A stretch of DNA of 23,837 nt from Bacillota bacterium. GTDB taxonomy: Bacteria > Bacillota_C > Negativicutes > JAEYSJ01. Positions 8,401 through 14,838 of the stretch are shown one piece after another. The stretch spans positions 1 to 23,837 of the forward strand of contig JAEYSJ010000083.1 of the NCBI GenBank assembly GCA_023434855.1, written 5' to 3'. Position 1 is the stretch's first letter; the number at the start of each line of letters is the position of its first letter. The notes below the pieces were generated by a model. It saw nothing but the letters and a program-made list of their open reading frames with translations. It had not been told where the DNA came from and did no database searches. A program made the translations under genes and the position numbers.

Positions 8401-9634
8401 GGGCAGTCCGGATAATGTAATTTCTGTGGGGACAGGTGCAACCGTCAGCGGCAACGGTATTGACACTTTAAGTAATTCCATTACCAATAATGGCAGTCTG
8501 ACGGGTAGTAGAATTGAAATAATGGCCTTAAAGAATCGCACAATTACTACTGATGAAAATCAAGTCATGTTCGCTGATGCCAATAACATCGCCACAAACA
8601 ATGGCACCATAAATGTTCAATCCGGCGGAACTCTGACGATAGGGGCAGTGAGGGTCACGAATAACGGCACAATAAACGGTACTGGCGCCAACACAGATAT
8701 AGTAGCCCTTGATAGTATAAATGGTGCTGCGCCGGTTAGCGGCAACACTGTAACCGTTGCCGGCAATAGTTACACCACGCCGACTACCGTGACCTTGGCC
8801 TCAGGAACAAAGGTGGTCATAGATCCGGTTCTGAAACCATTTAATAAGGTAGATTATAACAGGACAACGGATACCATCACCTTTGGCTCAATTAGTCCGA
8901 CAGATGCAACGAATTTGACGCAGAATGTACTTACCAGTGTCACTGATACCACTCAGGCCGCTGGACAAGTCGCCAACCTGGTGCAAAACACTCTTACCGG
9001 TGGTAACACTAATGCTACTGGAGTTATTACAAACGCCTTAAATACGGTGGTAACAAGTAACCGGACTGACGTGGCAAACATTCTCCAGGGAAGCGTGGCC
9101 ACATTGATGAACAGTGCCAGCGACACGACTCAGGCTAGTGCCGTTGTAACTAATGTTTTAAGTTCGGCTATGACATCCAATAATGCGCAAGCAGCTATCA
9201 ATGGGGTGGCAAACGGTGTTCTCAATTCGAATGCTGATGTGTCTGCTAAAGGTAAAGTTCTCCTTACAATAGTCCAAACGGTTCAGGGAGATTCTTACAG
9301 ACAGGCTGTAGATACAGCAAGTACTACGGCAAAACCTAAATTGCCACCGGTTCCTACACCTGCAGCTCCTACGCCGGCAGCGCCAGCGTCCCCGGCAGCG
9401 CCAACAGCACCGGCAACGTCGGCGACTCCGGTAGTGTCTACAACTCCGGTCGCCGCAAATCCGGCAGCACCCGCTCCGACAGCGTCGGCGGCTCCGGCAC
9501 CGGCAAATACGCCAGCTCCGGCTCCGACAGCATCTGCTCCGGCTCAGGCAAATCCGGCAGCTCCGGCCGCAACAGCGCCGGTGGCTTCGGCACCGGAAGC
9601 TTCGGCAGCGCAAGCACCAACAGCTCAACAATAG
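5453..9634 (+). CDS. TpsA filamentous-haemagglutinin-like secreted adhesin
   Basis: A 1393-residue exoprotein. A long signal peptide (about 1-36, ending ACA|NP) is followed by the TPS secretion domain (about 37-270), with INWQGFSIASGETTNF (68-83) and the NPNG-like motif LVNPSGIVF (122-130) that TpsB-type transporters recognise. Residues 270-1120 are Gly/Asn/Thr/Ser-rich imperfect repeats (LLAGN, VAGGN, VLGGS type) expected to form a right-handed beta-helix filament. Residues 1150-1260 change to Val/Asn/Thr/Ala-rich helical-looking repeats such as TDTTQAAGQVANLVQ and SDTTQASAVVTNVLS. From Lys1294 to the end the protein is almost pure Pro/Ala/Thr/Ser. The ATG is preceded by GGGAGGG. The tail may hold the protein at the cell, as the proline-rich C-terminal region does in FHA; this is inference. 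The gene ends at a strong terminator. Confidence 0.9.
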   Translation: MSYQRKIKKNAFRRARKLMAAMSASLMLSSSLACANPVGPTNVYGTATASGLGTSLVTVDVPGKGAIINWQGFSIASGETTNFNFGTAGAAVLNRVIGTGGTIPQSVIAGIVSGNNQGKVFLVNPSGIVFSQGATINVPSLVASTLNISNSQFQAFIDNGQGSLNFSNKNTDGGLAAGYTAGAVQVNSNIAVQDALGLVGGSVVIGPGITVSTSGQNPNSFITISAGNSLTVGQNAQTSSFSSTAQNYVQIGDSGQTARTVVKAGNATNPGNIEILGGTVKIKGADNGNGTYVGWQPLSPADTPGQNTTVVAANSYTNDISPTTNSPTTTFNATGANQIYLDKAHVDAQQKVALLAGNIKLDNPEVYTDNGQTKSRAFIKAGDIRMAAASVYSRDNQGLQTSAAMQAGNDIVIGNTTTGWAKVISDGKVMVLGNTFTLQSTAGNNSRLEGNANQHSDYADIRIFAGNSYSYQNIADPNPASGYVKLAATDANAITITNSVIGTSPNYSLTSPAHAGDIILAGGKVNVDFQNDGYGQIIAAGGKTLVAAGNQIAYQKNVNSNGESDIHNVSITATPNNSINLTQGSTIGNNFSNNNYSSPDNHTESWGGKGSNQALYVAGGNISLGASAQLMSANETYVIAGSQMSETDISNSSSIIKDFTQLGNNVTLNANTSTQNRKNIAGGDVVVMGSKIIAQVPADSTGTPLVPANPTSIVSNTGYLQLLAGNAIDNTKTDVNGGATSITNVTADSSNVISLTNTQVVANVNGQTLPGTVVGLLGGSVTLNTVTGTTTNNGTGIQATNGDMGILGGNQSSVSLAKDPLYGWGITQGKFLAAPGNNVTLNSGTQVGMGNTKNLGIFANSVTVSDTAQVSSNSGLVLGAGRSGSIVPGSSTSNTNLTMNIATVGDNPTAADGAVNISGSVQSGGASQNAVYLLGKTITLTGPANVSAGSGRIFATAAANDTVEYANSGGTNNGNGIASQTYTGSPDNVISVGTGATVSGNGIDTLSNSITNNGSLTGSRIEIMALKNRTITTDENQVMFADANNIATNNGTINVQSGGTLTIGAVRVTNNGTINGTGANTDIVALDSINGAAPVSGNTVTVAGNSYTTPTTVTLASGTKVVIDPVLKPFNKVDYNRTTDTITFGSISPTDATNLTQNVLTSVTDTTQAAGQVANLVQNTLTGGNTNATGVITNALNTVVTSNRTDVANILQGSVATLMNSASDTTQASAVVTNVLSSAMTSNNAQAAINGVANGVLNSNADVSAKGKVLLTIVQTVQGDSYRQAVDTASTTAKPKLPPVPTPAAPTPAAPASPAAPTAPATSATPVVSTTPVAANPAAPAPTASAAPAPANTPAPAPTASAPAQANPAAPAATAPVASAPEASAAQAPTAQQ
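9332..9631 (+). repeat. degenerate GC-rich repeats encoding the Pro/Ala tail of TpsA
   Basis: About 100 codons of near-repeats built from CCGGCAGC, GCTCCGGC and GCTCCGACAGC units encode PAAP, PAPTAS and similar runs. The composition is much more GC-rich than the preceding part of tpsA. Such tracts are prone to length change by slippage or recombination. Confidence 0.7.
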
Positions 9635-9654
9635 TTTATAGCAAGCAAATTGAG

Positions 9655-9695
9655 GAAGCCGTCTAAAGCTAATTGCTTTAGACGGCTTCTTTTTT
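9655..9695 (+). terminator. strong intrinsic terminator of tpsB-tpsA
   Basis: A perfect 15-base-pair stem (GAAGCCGTCTAAAGC with its complement) closes a five-base loop and is followed by a run of T at 9690-9695. It lies 20 bases after the tpsA stop. There is no A run before the 5' arm, so it acts on the plus strand. Confidence 0.93.
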
Positions 9696-9980
9696 CTGGC
9701 ATAATCATGCGAAGCTATATTCCCTGGATTTCCATCTAGAACCACTTTTGTGATTAAATTGATTGATGAAACATTGTAATCAGGAGATAACTGTTGTGCA
9801 AAAGCGTTACCTGTCCTAATTAAGCAAAAATTTCTGCTGTGAGAAAGGCGATAATTTCTCATTTGACATGAAGTCCTAAACTATAGGTTACTGTACTAAA
9901 ACGCACAGCTTTGGTAACAAATAGGTACAGGATTTGGAAATTTACGGAAATAATACGCGAATTTTGGTGGGATTGAGATT

Positions 9981-9996
9981 TGGCATGCTTTGTGCA
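9981..9996 (+). promoter_or_regulatory. candidate sigma-54 (-24/-12) promoter for pga operon
   Basis: TGGCATGCTTTGTGCA matches the RpoN consensus TGGCACN5TTGCW: GG at 9982-9983 and GC at 9994-9995 are separated by the required 10 bases, with the TGGCA box intact and TGTGCA in place of TTGCA. Transcription would start near 10007, about 158 bases before pgaC. Confidence 0.55.
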
Positions 9997-10021
9997 TATA
10001 TAGTGAAGTGTAATAAAGTCT

Positions 10022-10035
10022 TTAAAACGGTTTCA
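10022..10035 (+). promoter_or_regulatory. cre-like operator (CcpA/LacI family type)
   Basis: TTAAAACGGTTTCA differs at one position (T for G at position 2) from the degenerate cre consensus TGWNANCGNTNWCA. It would lie about 15-28 bases after the predicted sigma-54 start, where a bound repressor could block elongation. One-mismatch hits to so loose a consensus are common by chance. Confidence 0.25.
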
Positions 10036-10059
10036 AAAAGTTGTTAAGGGGGGATGAGA

Positions 10060-10119
10060 ATGCTTGATTATAACATAATTTACCAAAATAATTCAATACC
10101 ATTAACAACTTGCCGGTAA
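10060..10119 (+). CDS. possible 19-residue leader peptide upstream of pgaC
   Basis: An ATG five bases after the purine-rich AAGGGGGGATGAGA opens a 19-codon ORF (MLDYNIIYQNNSIPLTTCR) ending at 10117-10119. The ribosome binding site is among the strongest in the window, and the ORF lies wholly inside the predicted pga leader, 45 bases before the pgaC start. Between them an inverted repeat CTTGC (10109-10113)/GCAAG (10139-10143) overlaps the end of the ORF, so translation of the peptide could affect the structure next to the pgaC ribosome binding site. No run of identical regulatory codons is seen. Confidence 0.35.
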   Translation: MLDYNIIYQNNSIPLTTCR

Positions 10120-10164
10120 AGGGCTATGCCATAATGGCGCAAGATAATGAAGAGGGGGATGGGT

Positions 10165-11433
10165 ATGAACGGGATAGGAGATTTAATGGAGAACTTTGTT
10201 TTTCTATATCCTTTTATGATGAGTATACTTTGGATAATGGGAGCACTGTATTTCTACTTCCGGCATGAAGCCGGAAAAAGCCGCAAGCCGCCGGAATTGG
10301 CCGAATATCCTATGGTATCGGTAATTATTCCTGCCCGCAATGAGCAGGATGCAATTCGCAGCACTGTCAATAGCGCTTTGGCATCAAATTATCCAAATTT
10401 TGAAGTAATTATTGTTGACGATGGCAGCACCGACGAAACGCCGCAAATTCTCAAGGAACTGGCGGCCATTCATGCGAAGGTCAGGGTGATAATACTGGAA
10501 AAAAATATGGGTAAACCTTATGCATTGCAGTGCGGCACAATGGCTAGTAATGGCGAGATCTTGCTAACTATTGACGGGGACGCATCCCTCGATGCCGATG
10601 CTATGCACTGGATGGTCAGCCATTTTGTCAGCAGTCCCCGTGTCGGCGCCGTTACAGGTAATCCCCGGGTGCGGAACCGGACGTCGCTGCTGGCGAAAAT
10701 CCAGGTTGGTGAATATTCGACGATTATTGGCATGATCAAACGGACCCAGCGAATTTTAGGCAAGGTACTTACAGTATCAGGCGTTATTGTTGCCTTCCGC
10801 AAAAGAGCGCTGTTCGATGTTGGACTGTGGGACAACGATATGATCACTGATGATATAAATGTTACCTGGAAATTGGAAAAGAAGTTTTGGGATATCCGCT
10901 ATGAGCCTAATGCCCTGTGCTGGATACTAGTGCCGGAGACGCTGCGCGGTCTTTGGATGCAGCGGGTCAGATGGGCTCAGGGTGGTGTCGAAGTCATCAT
11001 GCGGCATAAGAATATTTGGACAAGCTGGAAGCAGCGCCGCCTGTGGCCGGTTTATATTGAATACGTGTTATCGGTATTATGGTCCTACACCTATGTAATA
11101 TTTGGTCTTCTCCTGCTACTGGCTAGTTTGGTTTTCCCCATTGTTCCGTTGATCAAGGCTTACCCACCGGAATGGAAAGGGTCAATATTGGCAGCTGTCT
11201 TTTTACTGCAGGCTTTCATCGGGTTATTAATTGACAGCCGCTACGAGAAAAAAATAGTATGGTACCATTTCTGGGTGGTTTGGTACCCGTTCATGTACTG
11301 GATATTCTCTGCGCTGGCAGCTGTTTGGGCTACTCCGAAGGCAATATTTCGCAAGGTGGGACAACCTGCGGTTTGGAAAAGCCCGGACAGAGGGCTTTTC
11401 AGCAAAACAAGCAATAGTATGGGAAAAAATTAA
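10165..11433 (+). CDS. pgaC: poly-beta-1,6-N-acetylglucosamine synthase PgaC
   Basis: A 422-residue inner-membrane family 2 glycosyltransferase that polymerises N-acetylglucosamine from UDP-GlcNAc and extrudes the chain with PgaD. An N-terminal membrane helix (about 8-32) precedes the catalytic domain, which has all processive-synthase motifs: VDDGSTDE (Asp85, Asp86), IDGDAS (Asp137, Asp139), the TDD at 228-230 in the place of the TED catalytic base region (Asp is conservative for Glu), and QRVRW (266-270). Four hydrophobic segments follow (about 300-420). ATG 10165 is chosen because AGGGGG ends six bases before it; ATG 10147 would place that sequence inside the gene. In E. coli PgaC needs PgaD and cyclic di-GMP for activity. 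It is the first gene of pgaC-D-A-B-B, unlike the A-B-C-D order of E. coli. Confidence 0.92.
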   Translation: MNGIGDLMENFVFLYPFMMSILWIMGALYFYFRHEAGKSRKPPELAEYPMVSVIIPARNEQDAIRSTVNSALASNYPNFEVIIVDDGSTDETPQILKELAAIHAKVRVIILEKNMGKPYALQCGTMASNGEILLTIDGDASLDADAMHWMVSHFVSSPRVGAVTGNPRVRNRTSLLAKIQVGEYSTIIGMIKRTQRILGKVLTVSGVIVAFRKRALFDVGLWDNDMITDDINVTWKLEKKFWDIRYEPNALCWILVPETLRGLWMQRVRWAQGGVEVIMRHKNIWTSWKQRRLWPVYIEYVLSVLWSYTYVIFGLLLLLASLVFPIVPLIKAYPPEWKGSILAAVFLLQAFIGLLIDSRYEKKIVWYHFWVVWYPFMYWIFSALAAVWATPKAIFRKVGQPAVWKSPDRGLFSKTSNSMGKN

Positions 11434-11467
11434 TACCCTAAACGGGTGATGGGAGGCTTGGATATTT

Positions 11468-12205
11468 ATGGCCAGAATTGCTGCGTTTCTTATATTTGGG
11501 ATAATGTTGGTTGCCGTTTATCTGTTGATTGAATTGGCATTTCCGCAATGGTTTGACTGGACCTACCTGTATGACAATATAACTGTCCGGCTGAATTCGG
11601 AGTCGGCGTCTGCTGTAGCAGTTCTATCAGCTTATTTATTACTTGCTTTGTGGGTATTGATTGGCTTTGGCCGCTGGATGGCCGGACTGGCAATAGCAAT
11701 TGTAACACCAATTCAGAATTTCTTCAGCAAAAAGGAAGAGGGGCCGGAGAATCAGACGCTTGACAATACGCTTATTATTGACAGTCCAAAACTAAAGAAA
11801 CCAATTGTACGTTTTTTTGAGACAGTATTCTCAGCAGTTGTCTGGCTGTTTTTTGTTTATCTGTTTCAGACAATTGTAACGACAATTTTATGGATTTTAG
11901 GCATGGAAAGGATCTATGATTTTAATTTTTCCCAGACAGCTATCCAAGGGACCGTCGGCGCGTTAATATTGGCTGCTTACGCCGCTGTCATTTCTATTGC
12001 TGTATTGTTTTTATGGGCACGGTGGAATATCTGGCGTTTCGGTAAGTTGAACCGCCGCCAGCCGGCGCCGGTTGTCAGTGCCGATGAAGTCGCGATGTTT
12101 TTCTCGTTACCGGTAGCAACAGTACTCCAAATTCAGTCCACTAAGATTATGGCAATTATGCCGATAGCCGGAGGTGGCCTAGATTTCCAGGAGATTAAAT
12201 CATAG
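11468..12205 (+). CDS. pgaD: PgaD-like protein with N-terminal membrane extension
   Basis: A 245-residue inner-membrane protein. The C-terminal ~145 residues resemble PgaD, the small partner of PgaC: LIIDSP at 102-107, two membrane helices (about 117-142 and 164-186), the cytoplasmic WARWNIWRFGKLNR and FSLP motif (212-215) that match the order of features in E. coli PgaD (137 residues). The first ~100 residues are additional: two helices (about 4-24 and 48-68) and a third hydrophobic stretch (70-84), joined by a charged linker KKEEGPENQ. I do not recognise this extra module. The start ATG follows GGGAGG; the spacing is a little long. In PgaD/PgaC of E. coli cyclic di-GMP binds across both proteins and stabilises the complex, so PgaD is the likely point where the downstream cyclic di-GMP enzyme acts. 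Confidence 0.75.
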   Translation: MARIAAFLIFGIMLVAVYLLIELAFPQWFDWTYLYDNITVRLNSESASAVAVLSAYLLLALWVLIGFGRWMAGLAIAIVTPIQNFFSKKEEGPENQTLDNTLIIDSPKLKKPIVRFFETVFSAVVWLFFVYLFQTIVTTILWILGMERIYDFNFSQTAIQGTVGALILAAYAAVISIAVLFLWARWNIWRFGKLNRRQPAPVVSADEVAMFFSLPVATVLQIQSTKIMAIMPIAGGGLDFQEIKS

Positions 12206-12310
12206 CTTTAGATATACAATTGGAACTTTAATAACAGGGTGCTTAGAAAAATCTATTGGAAGCAATTATGACTCACCTCTCAGGATAACAAAAGTGTTAG
12301 GGGGATTGAA

Positions 12311-14824
12311 ATGAGAAAAAGAAGAACAGCTTTATTGTGCCTTGCTTTTTCGGCGTTGCTTGCCGCAAATGCCAATTCAGCCGAATTGGCCCCGGCGTCG
12401 CCAAACAATACTGACGGACCAATGCCGTCAGGTGATAAAATGCCCGAGAGACAGACGGATGCATATAAGCAGTTTTCCCAACTGGTTCAACAACAAAAAT
12501 ACGATGAATCACTGGCTGTTTTGCATGATGTGTACAAACTGGATAATCTCAGTATGCTAAAGCAAATGATGATGCTCGCTAATCGTGAGCAGGCACGTGC
12601 TGTAATGGGAAATTTTTGTGCTAAATATCAGCCGGCGTCAGGAGAACGTGACAGTCTTCATGCTTATGCCGTAGAATTGTCCCACCGTCAGAATTTCTCC
12701 GAATCACTGCTGATATTGCATTGGCTGTACGAAAATGACACAACGGACAAGCCGGTGCTGTATGATTACATTGTCGTTTTGAACTGGTCCGGCAATAATA
12801 ACGGAGCTGTTGAAATGTTCGAAAAAGAAAAGATCACTGATCCTCCCGCGTATCTGTTAAGAAGTGTCGGGGGCTCATATTACCAACAGAAGGATTATGC
12901 GAAGGCAGTCGATTATCTGGGCCAAGCAGCCGATAAAGGTGACCGCAAGGCAAAGATCTGGCAGGCTCAAGCCTATTATCGGCTGGGTAATGCGGCTTCC
13001 GGAAATGCCATTTATGATGCTATGCTGGCGCAAAAACCCGATGACATTGAAGTTCTCAGGAGCCGGGCGTCAATGAAGATGATGGCAGCGAATTATCCGG
13101 ATGCGTTGGCAGACTTCCAGAAGGTCCTTGCCCTTTCGGCCGGAATGGACAATGCTGCCGAGATTAAGCGGTCTGTGGATTATGATATGGCTATCGCCTA
13201 TATCCGTCTCGGAGAAGAGTCAAAGGCAATAACACTCTTAAAACCATATGTTGATAATGGTACTGCCGATGTTTTTATGCAATCTGATTACATACTGGCT
13301 TTAAGACTGTATCAGGACTATCCCACTGCCGTTGCCGAGGGGACAAAGTTGTGGCCCGACTGGGGCAAAGTGCCGGTATTTGGTCTGCAGGCTTACGCCG
13401 ATTCCTATGTGCGTCTTGGGCAAGTGAAAAAAGCCATTCCGATTTATGAACATATCAGGCAGCGGGATCCAAATGCCAACGGCGCAAAACTGGGTCTGGC
13501 CTTCTCACAAATGATGACCGGACATATTGACGAAGGCCTTAAGGTTTATGATGAACTGTTCACAGTTGACCCTTCCCTGGCAAATGTTGCCCTCGACGAT
13601 GCGTACTATTTCTTCGAACAAGGCAAATACGAAGCTGGTAAGAAACTGTATAACCTTGTAGTTACCCGTTTTCCCGATAACCCCGGTTACCGGCAGGAAT
13701 TTGCCAATTCTCTTGCCGACAATGAAATGCCGCGTGACGCATATTATCAGTATAAGGAGTTGTCAAAGGTTAGTGGCGGTGAGGCTGCGGGATTGTCAGG
13801 CATGGTAGAGAATGCAGTCGAAGTAGGCGACTATCATAGTGCATCAAAGGCAGTATCAAAATTGCAGGAGCAATATTCCGGAAATATCCTTGCCGAGCAA
13901 GCGATGAAGTCGTATGAGGAACGCCGTAAGGGTGGTGCTGAAGCCAGTTTCAATTACTATCATGATTACAAGGGTGTTGAATATCAGAATTGGCAACTGA
14001 ATGGCGACCAATCCCTGGGGAACAGCAGCTTTTCCGTTCTGGCCCAGGTTAATCGTGACAAACTGATCAACAAAGATACCGGTACAAGCACTACAATTAA
14101 TTCTCAGGCTTTGGGAGTCGGACTCAAGAATATACGCAATGACTTCCAGGCTTGGTATTACAATTATCAAAATAACGGCACATTTAGCGGCTATAAATTT
14201 ATTTCCAATTTCTATCCGACAGACCGTATCACTTTCGGTTTAGACGTTGGCCGGCGTCCGCTGGCATACTCACCGGAGTCGATGAATCCGTCTCTCGCCG
14301 GCTTTACGGACGGCCGGATTATGACCACCGATTATACTTTGCGAACAAGCATCAAGGATGGCACCAAGAACGTGTATGACTTTAGTTATACCCACAGTTT
14401 ATACAGCGACGACAACCGGTCCAATAGTTATAATGCCAGCTGGATCAGGACACTGTTGTACAATGACCAGCGGGAGACATACCGTTTCTTGTTCTGGAAC
14501 CACGATAATTGGAGTATTCAACGGCCGGAACTATATGAAAGTCCTACTGGTCGGGATACTTTCGGGGTAGGCTGGAATGAAAAATGGAAGTTTACCAAGC
14601 ATTATTGGGAATTTACCGGCACTGTTGAATGGGGCCGGGATAATCCTGAAAGAACTGAGTTCCAGCCCAATATTCGTTTAGAGTATGGTTATAATTTTTC
14701 CCCGACCCGGTTGCTGGTACTGGCGGCGGAATATGGAATCCGGACTGATAGTACCAATAACAGCGGTTCTTTAAATCATTTCGGCTATACCCGTTATGAG
14801 GCAAATTACGAATTTAGTTGGTAA
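12311..14824 (+). CDS. pgaA: PNAG outer-membrane export porin PgaA
   Basis: An 837-residue outer-membrane protein, close to the 807 of E. coli PgaA. A signal peptide (1-24, ending ANANSA) is followed by a long alpha-helical TPR region (about 45-540) with recognisable repeats such as GGSYYQQKDYAKAVDYLGQA and AKIWQAQAYYRLGNAA, which in PgaA binds PgaB and de-N-acetylated PNAG. The C-terminal ~290 residues alternate aromatic and polar residues and form the export barrel, ending YEANYEFSW with a terminal aromatic signal. ATG 12311 follows AGGGGGA. The 105-base gap after pgaD holds no terminator or clear promoter, so it belongs to the same operon. pgaB starts 14 bases after the stop. Confidence 0.9.
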   Translation: MRKRRTALLCLAFSALLAANANSAELAPASPNNTDGPMPSGDKMPERQTDAYKQFSQLVQQQKYDESLAVLHDVYKLDNLSMLKQMMMLANREQARAVMGNFCAKYQPASGERDSLHAYAVELSHRQNFSESLLILHWLYENDTTDKPVLYDYIVVLNWSGNNNGAVEMFEKEKITDPPAYLLRSVGGSYYQQKDYAKAVDYLGQAADKGDRKAKIWQAQAYYRLGNAASGNAIYDAMLAQKPDDIEVLRSRASMKMMAANYPDALADFQKVLALSAGMDNAAEIKRSVDYDMAIAYIRLGEESKAITLLKPYVDNGTADVFMQSDYILALRLYQDYPTAVAEGTKLWPDWGKVPVFGLQAYADSYVRLGQVKKAIPIYEHIRQRDPNANGAKLGLAFSQMMTGHIDEGLKVYDELFTVDPSLANVALDDAYYFFEQGKYEAGKKLYNLVVTRFPDNPGYRQEFANSLADNEMPRDAYYQYKELSKVSGGEAAGLSGMVENAVEVGDYHSASKAVSKLQEQYSGNILAEQAMKSYEERRKGGAEASFNYYHDYKGVEYQNWQLNGDQSLGNSSFSVLAQVNRDKLINKDTGTSTTINSQALGVGLKNIRNDFQAWYYNYQNNGTFSGYKFISNFYPTDRITFGLDVGRRPLAYSPESMNPSLAGFTDGRIMTTDYTLRTSIKDGTKNVYDFSYTHSLYSDDNRSNSYNASWIRTLLYNDQRETYRFLFWNHDNWSIQRPELYESPTGRDTFGVGWNEKWKFTKHYWEFTGTVEWGRDNPERTEFQPNIRLEYGYNFSPTRLLVLAAEYGIRTDSTNNSGSLNHFGYTRYEANYEFSW

Positions 14825-14838
14825 AATGGAGGTTTATT

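Larger units (their letters stand above)
9696..10059 (+). other. regulatory intergenic region upstream of the pga operon
   Basis: No convincing gene lies here on either strand. The region contains an inverted repeat GAGAAA/TTTCTC (9841-9860), a TTGACA (9863-9868) without a well-spaced -10 box, and an inverted pair CTGTAC (9891-9896)/GTACAG (9925-9930), followed by the candidate sigma-54 promoter. The CTGTAC pair is centred about 96 bases before the predicted sigma-54 start, a usual distance for an enhancer-binding protein site, but the wide spacing of its arms makes this only suggestive. Confidence 0.45.

Noticed and set aside
9158..9862. 234-codon minus-strand ORF, very rich in Arg, Cys and Ser
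   Set aside because: It is the shadow of the Pro/Ala-coding GC-rich repeats at the end of tpsA, crosses the tpsA terminator and has no ribosome binding site.
9900..9931. ACGCACAG, as in the start of the cyclic di-GMP-I riboswitch core
   Set aside because: The rest of the conserved core (the GACGCAAAGCC part and the receptor region) is absent, and it lies upstream of the predicted transcription start.
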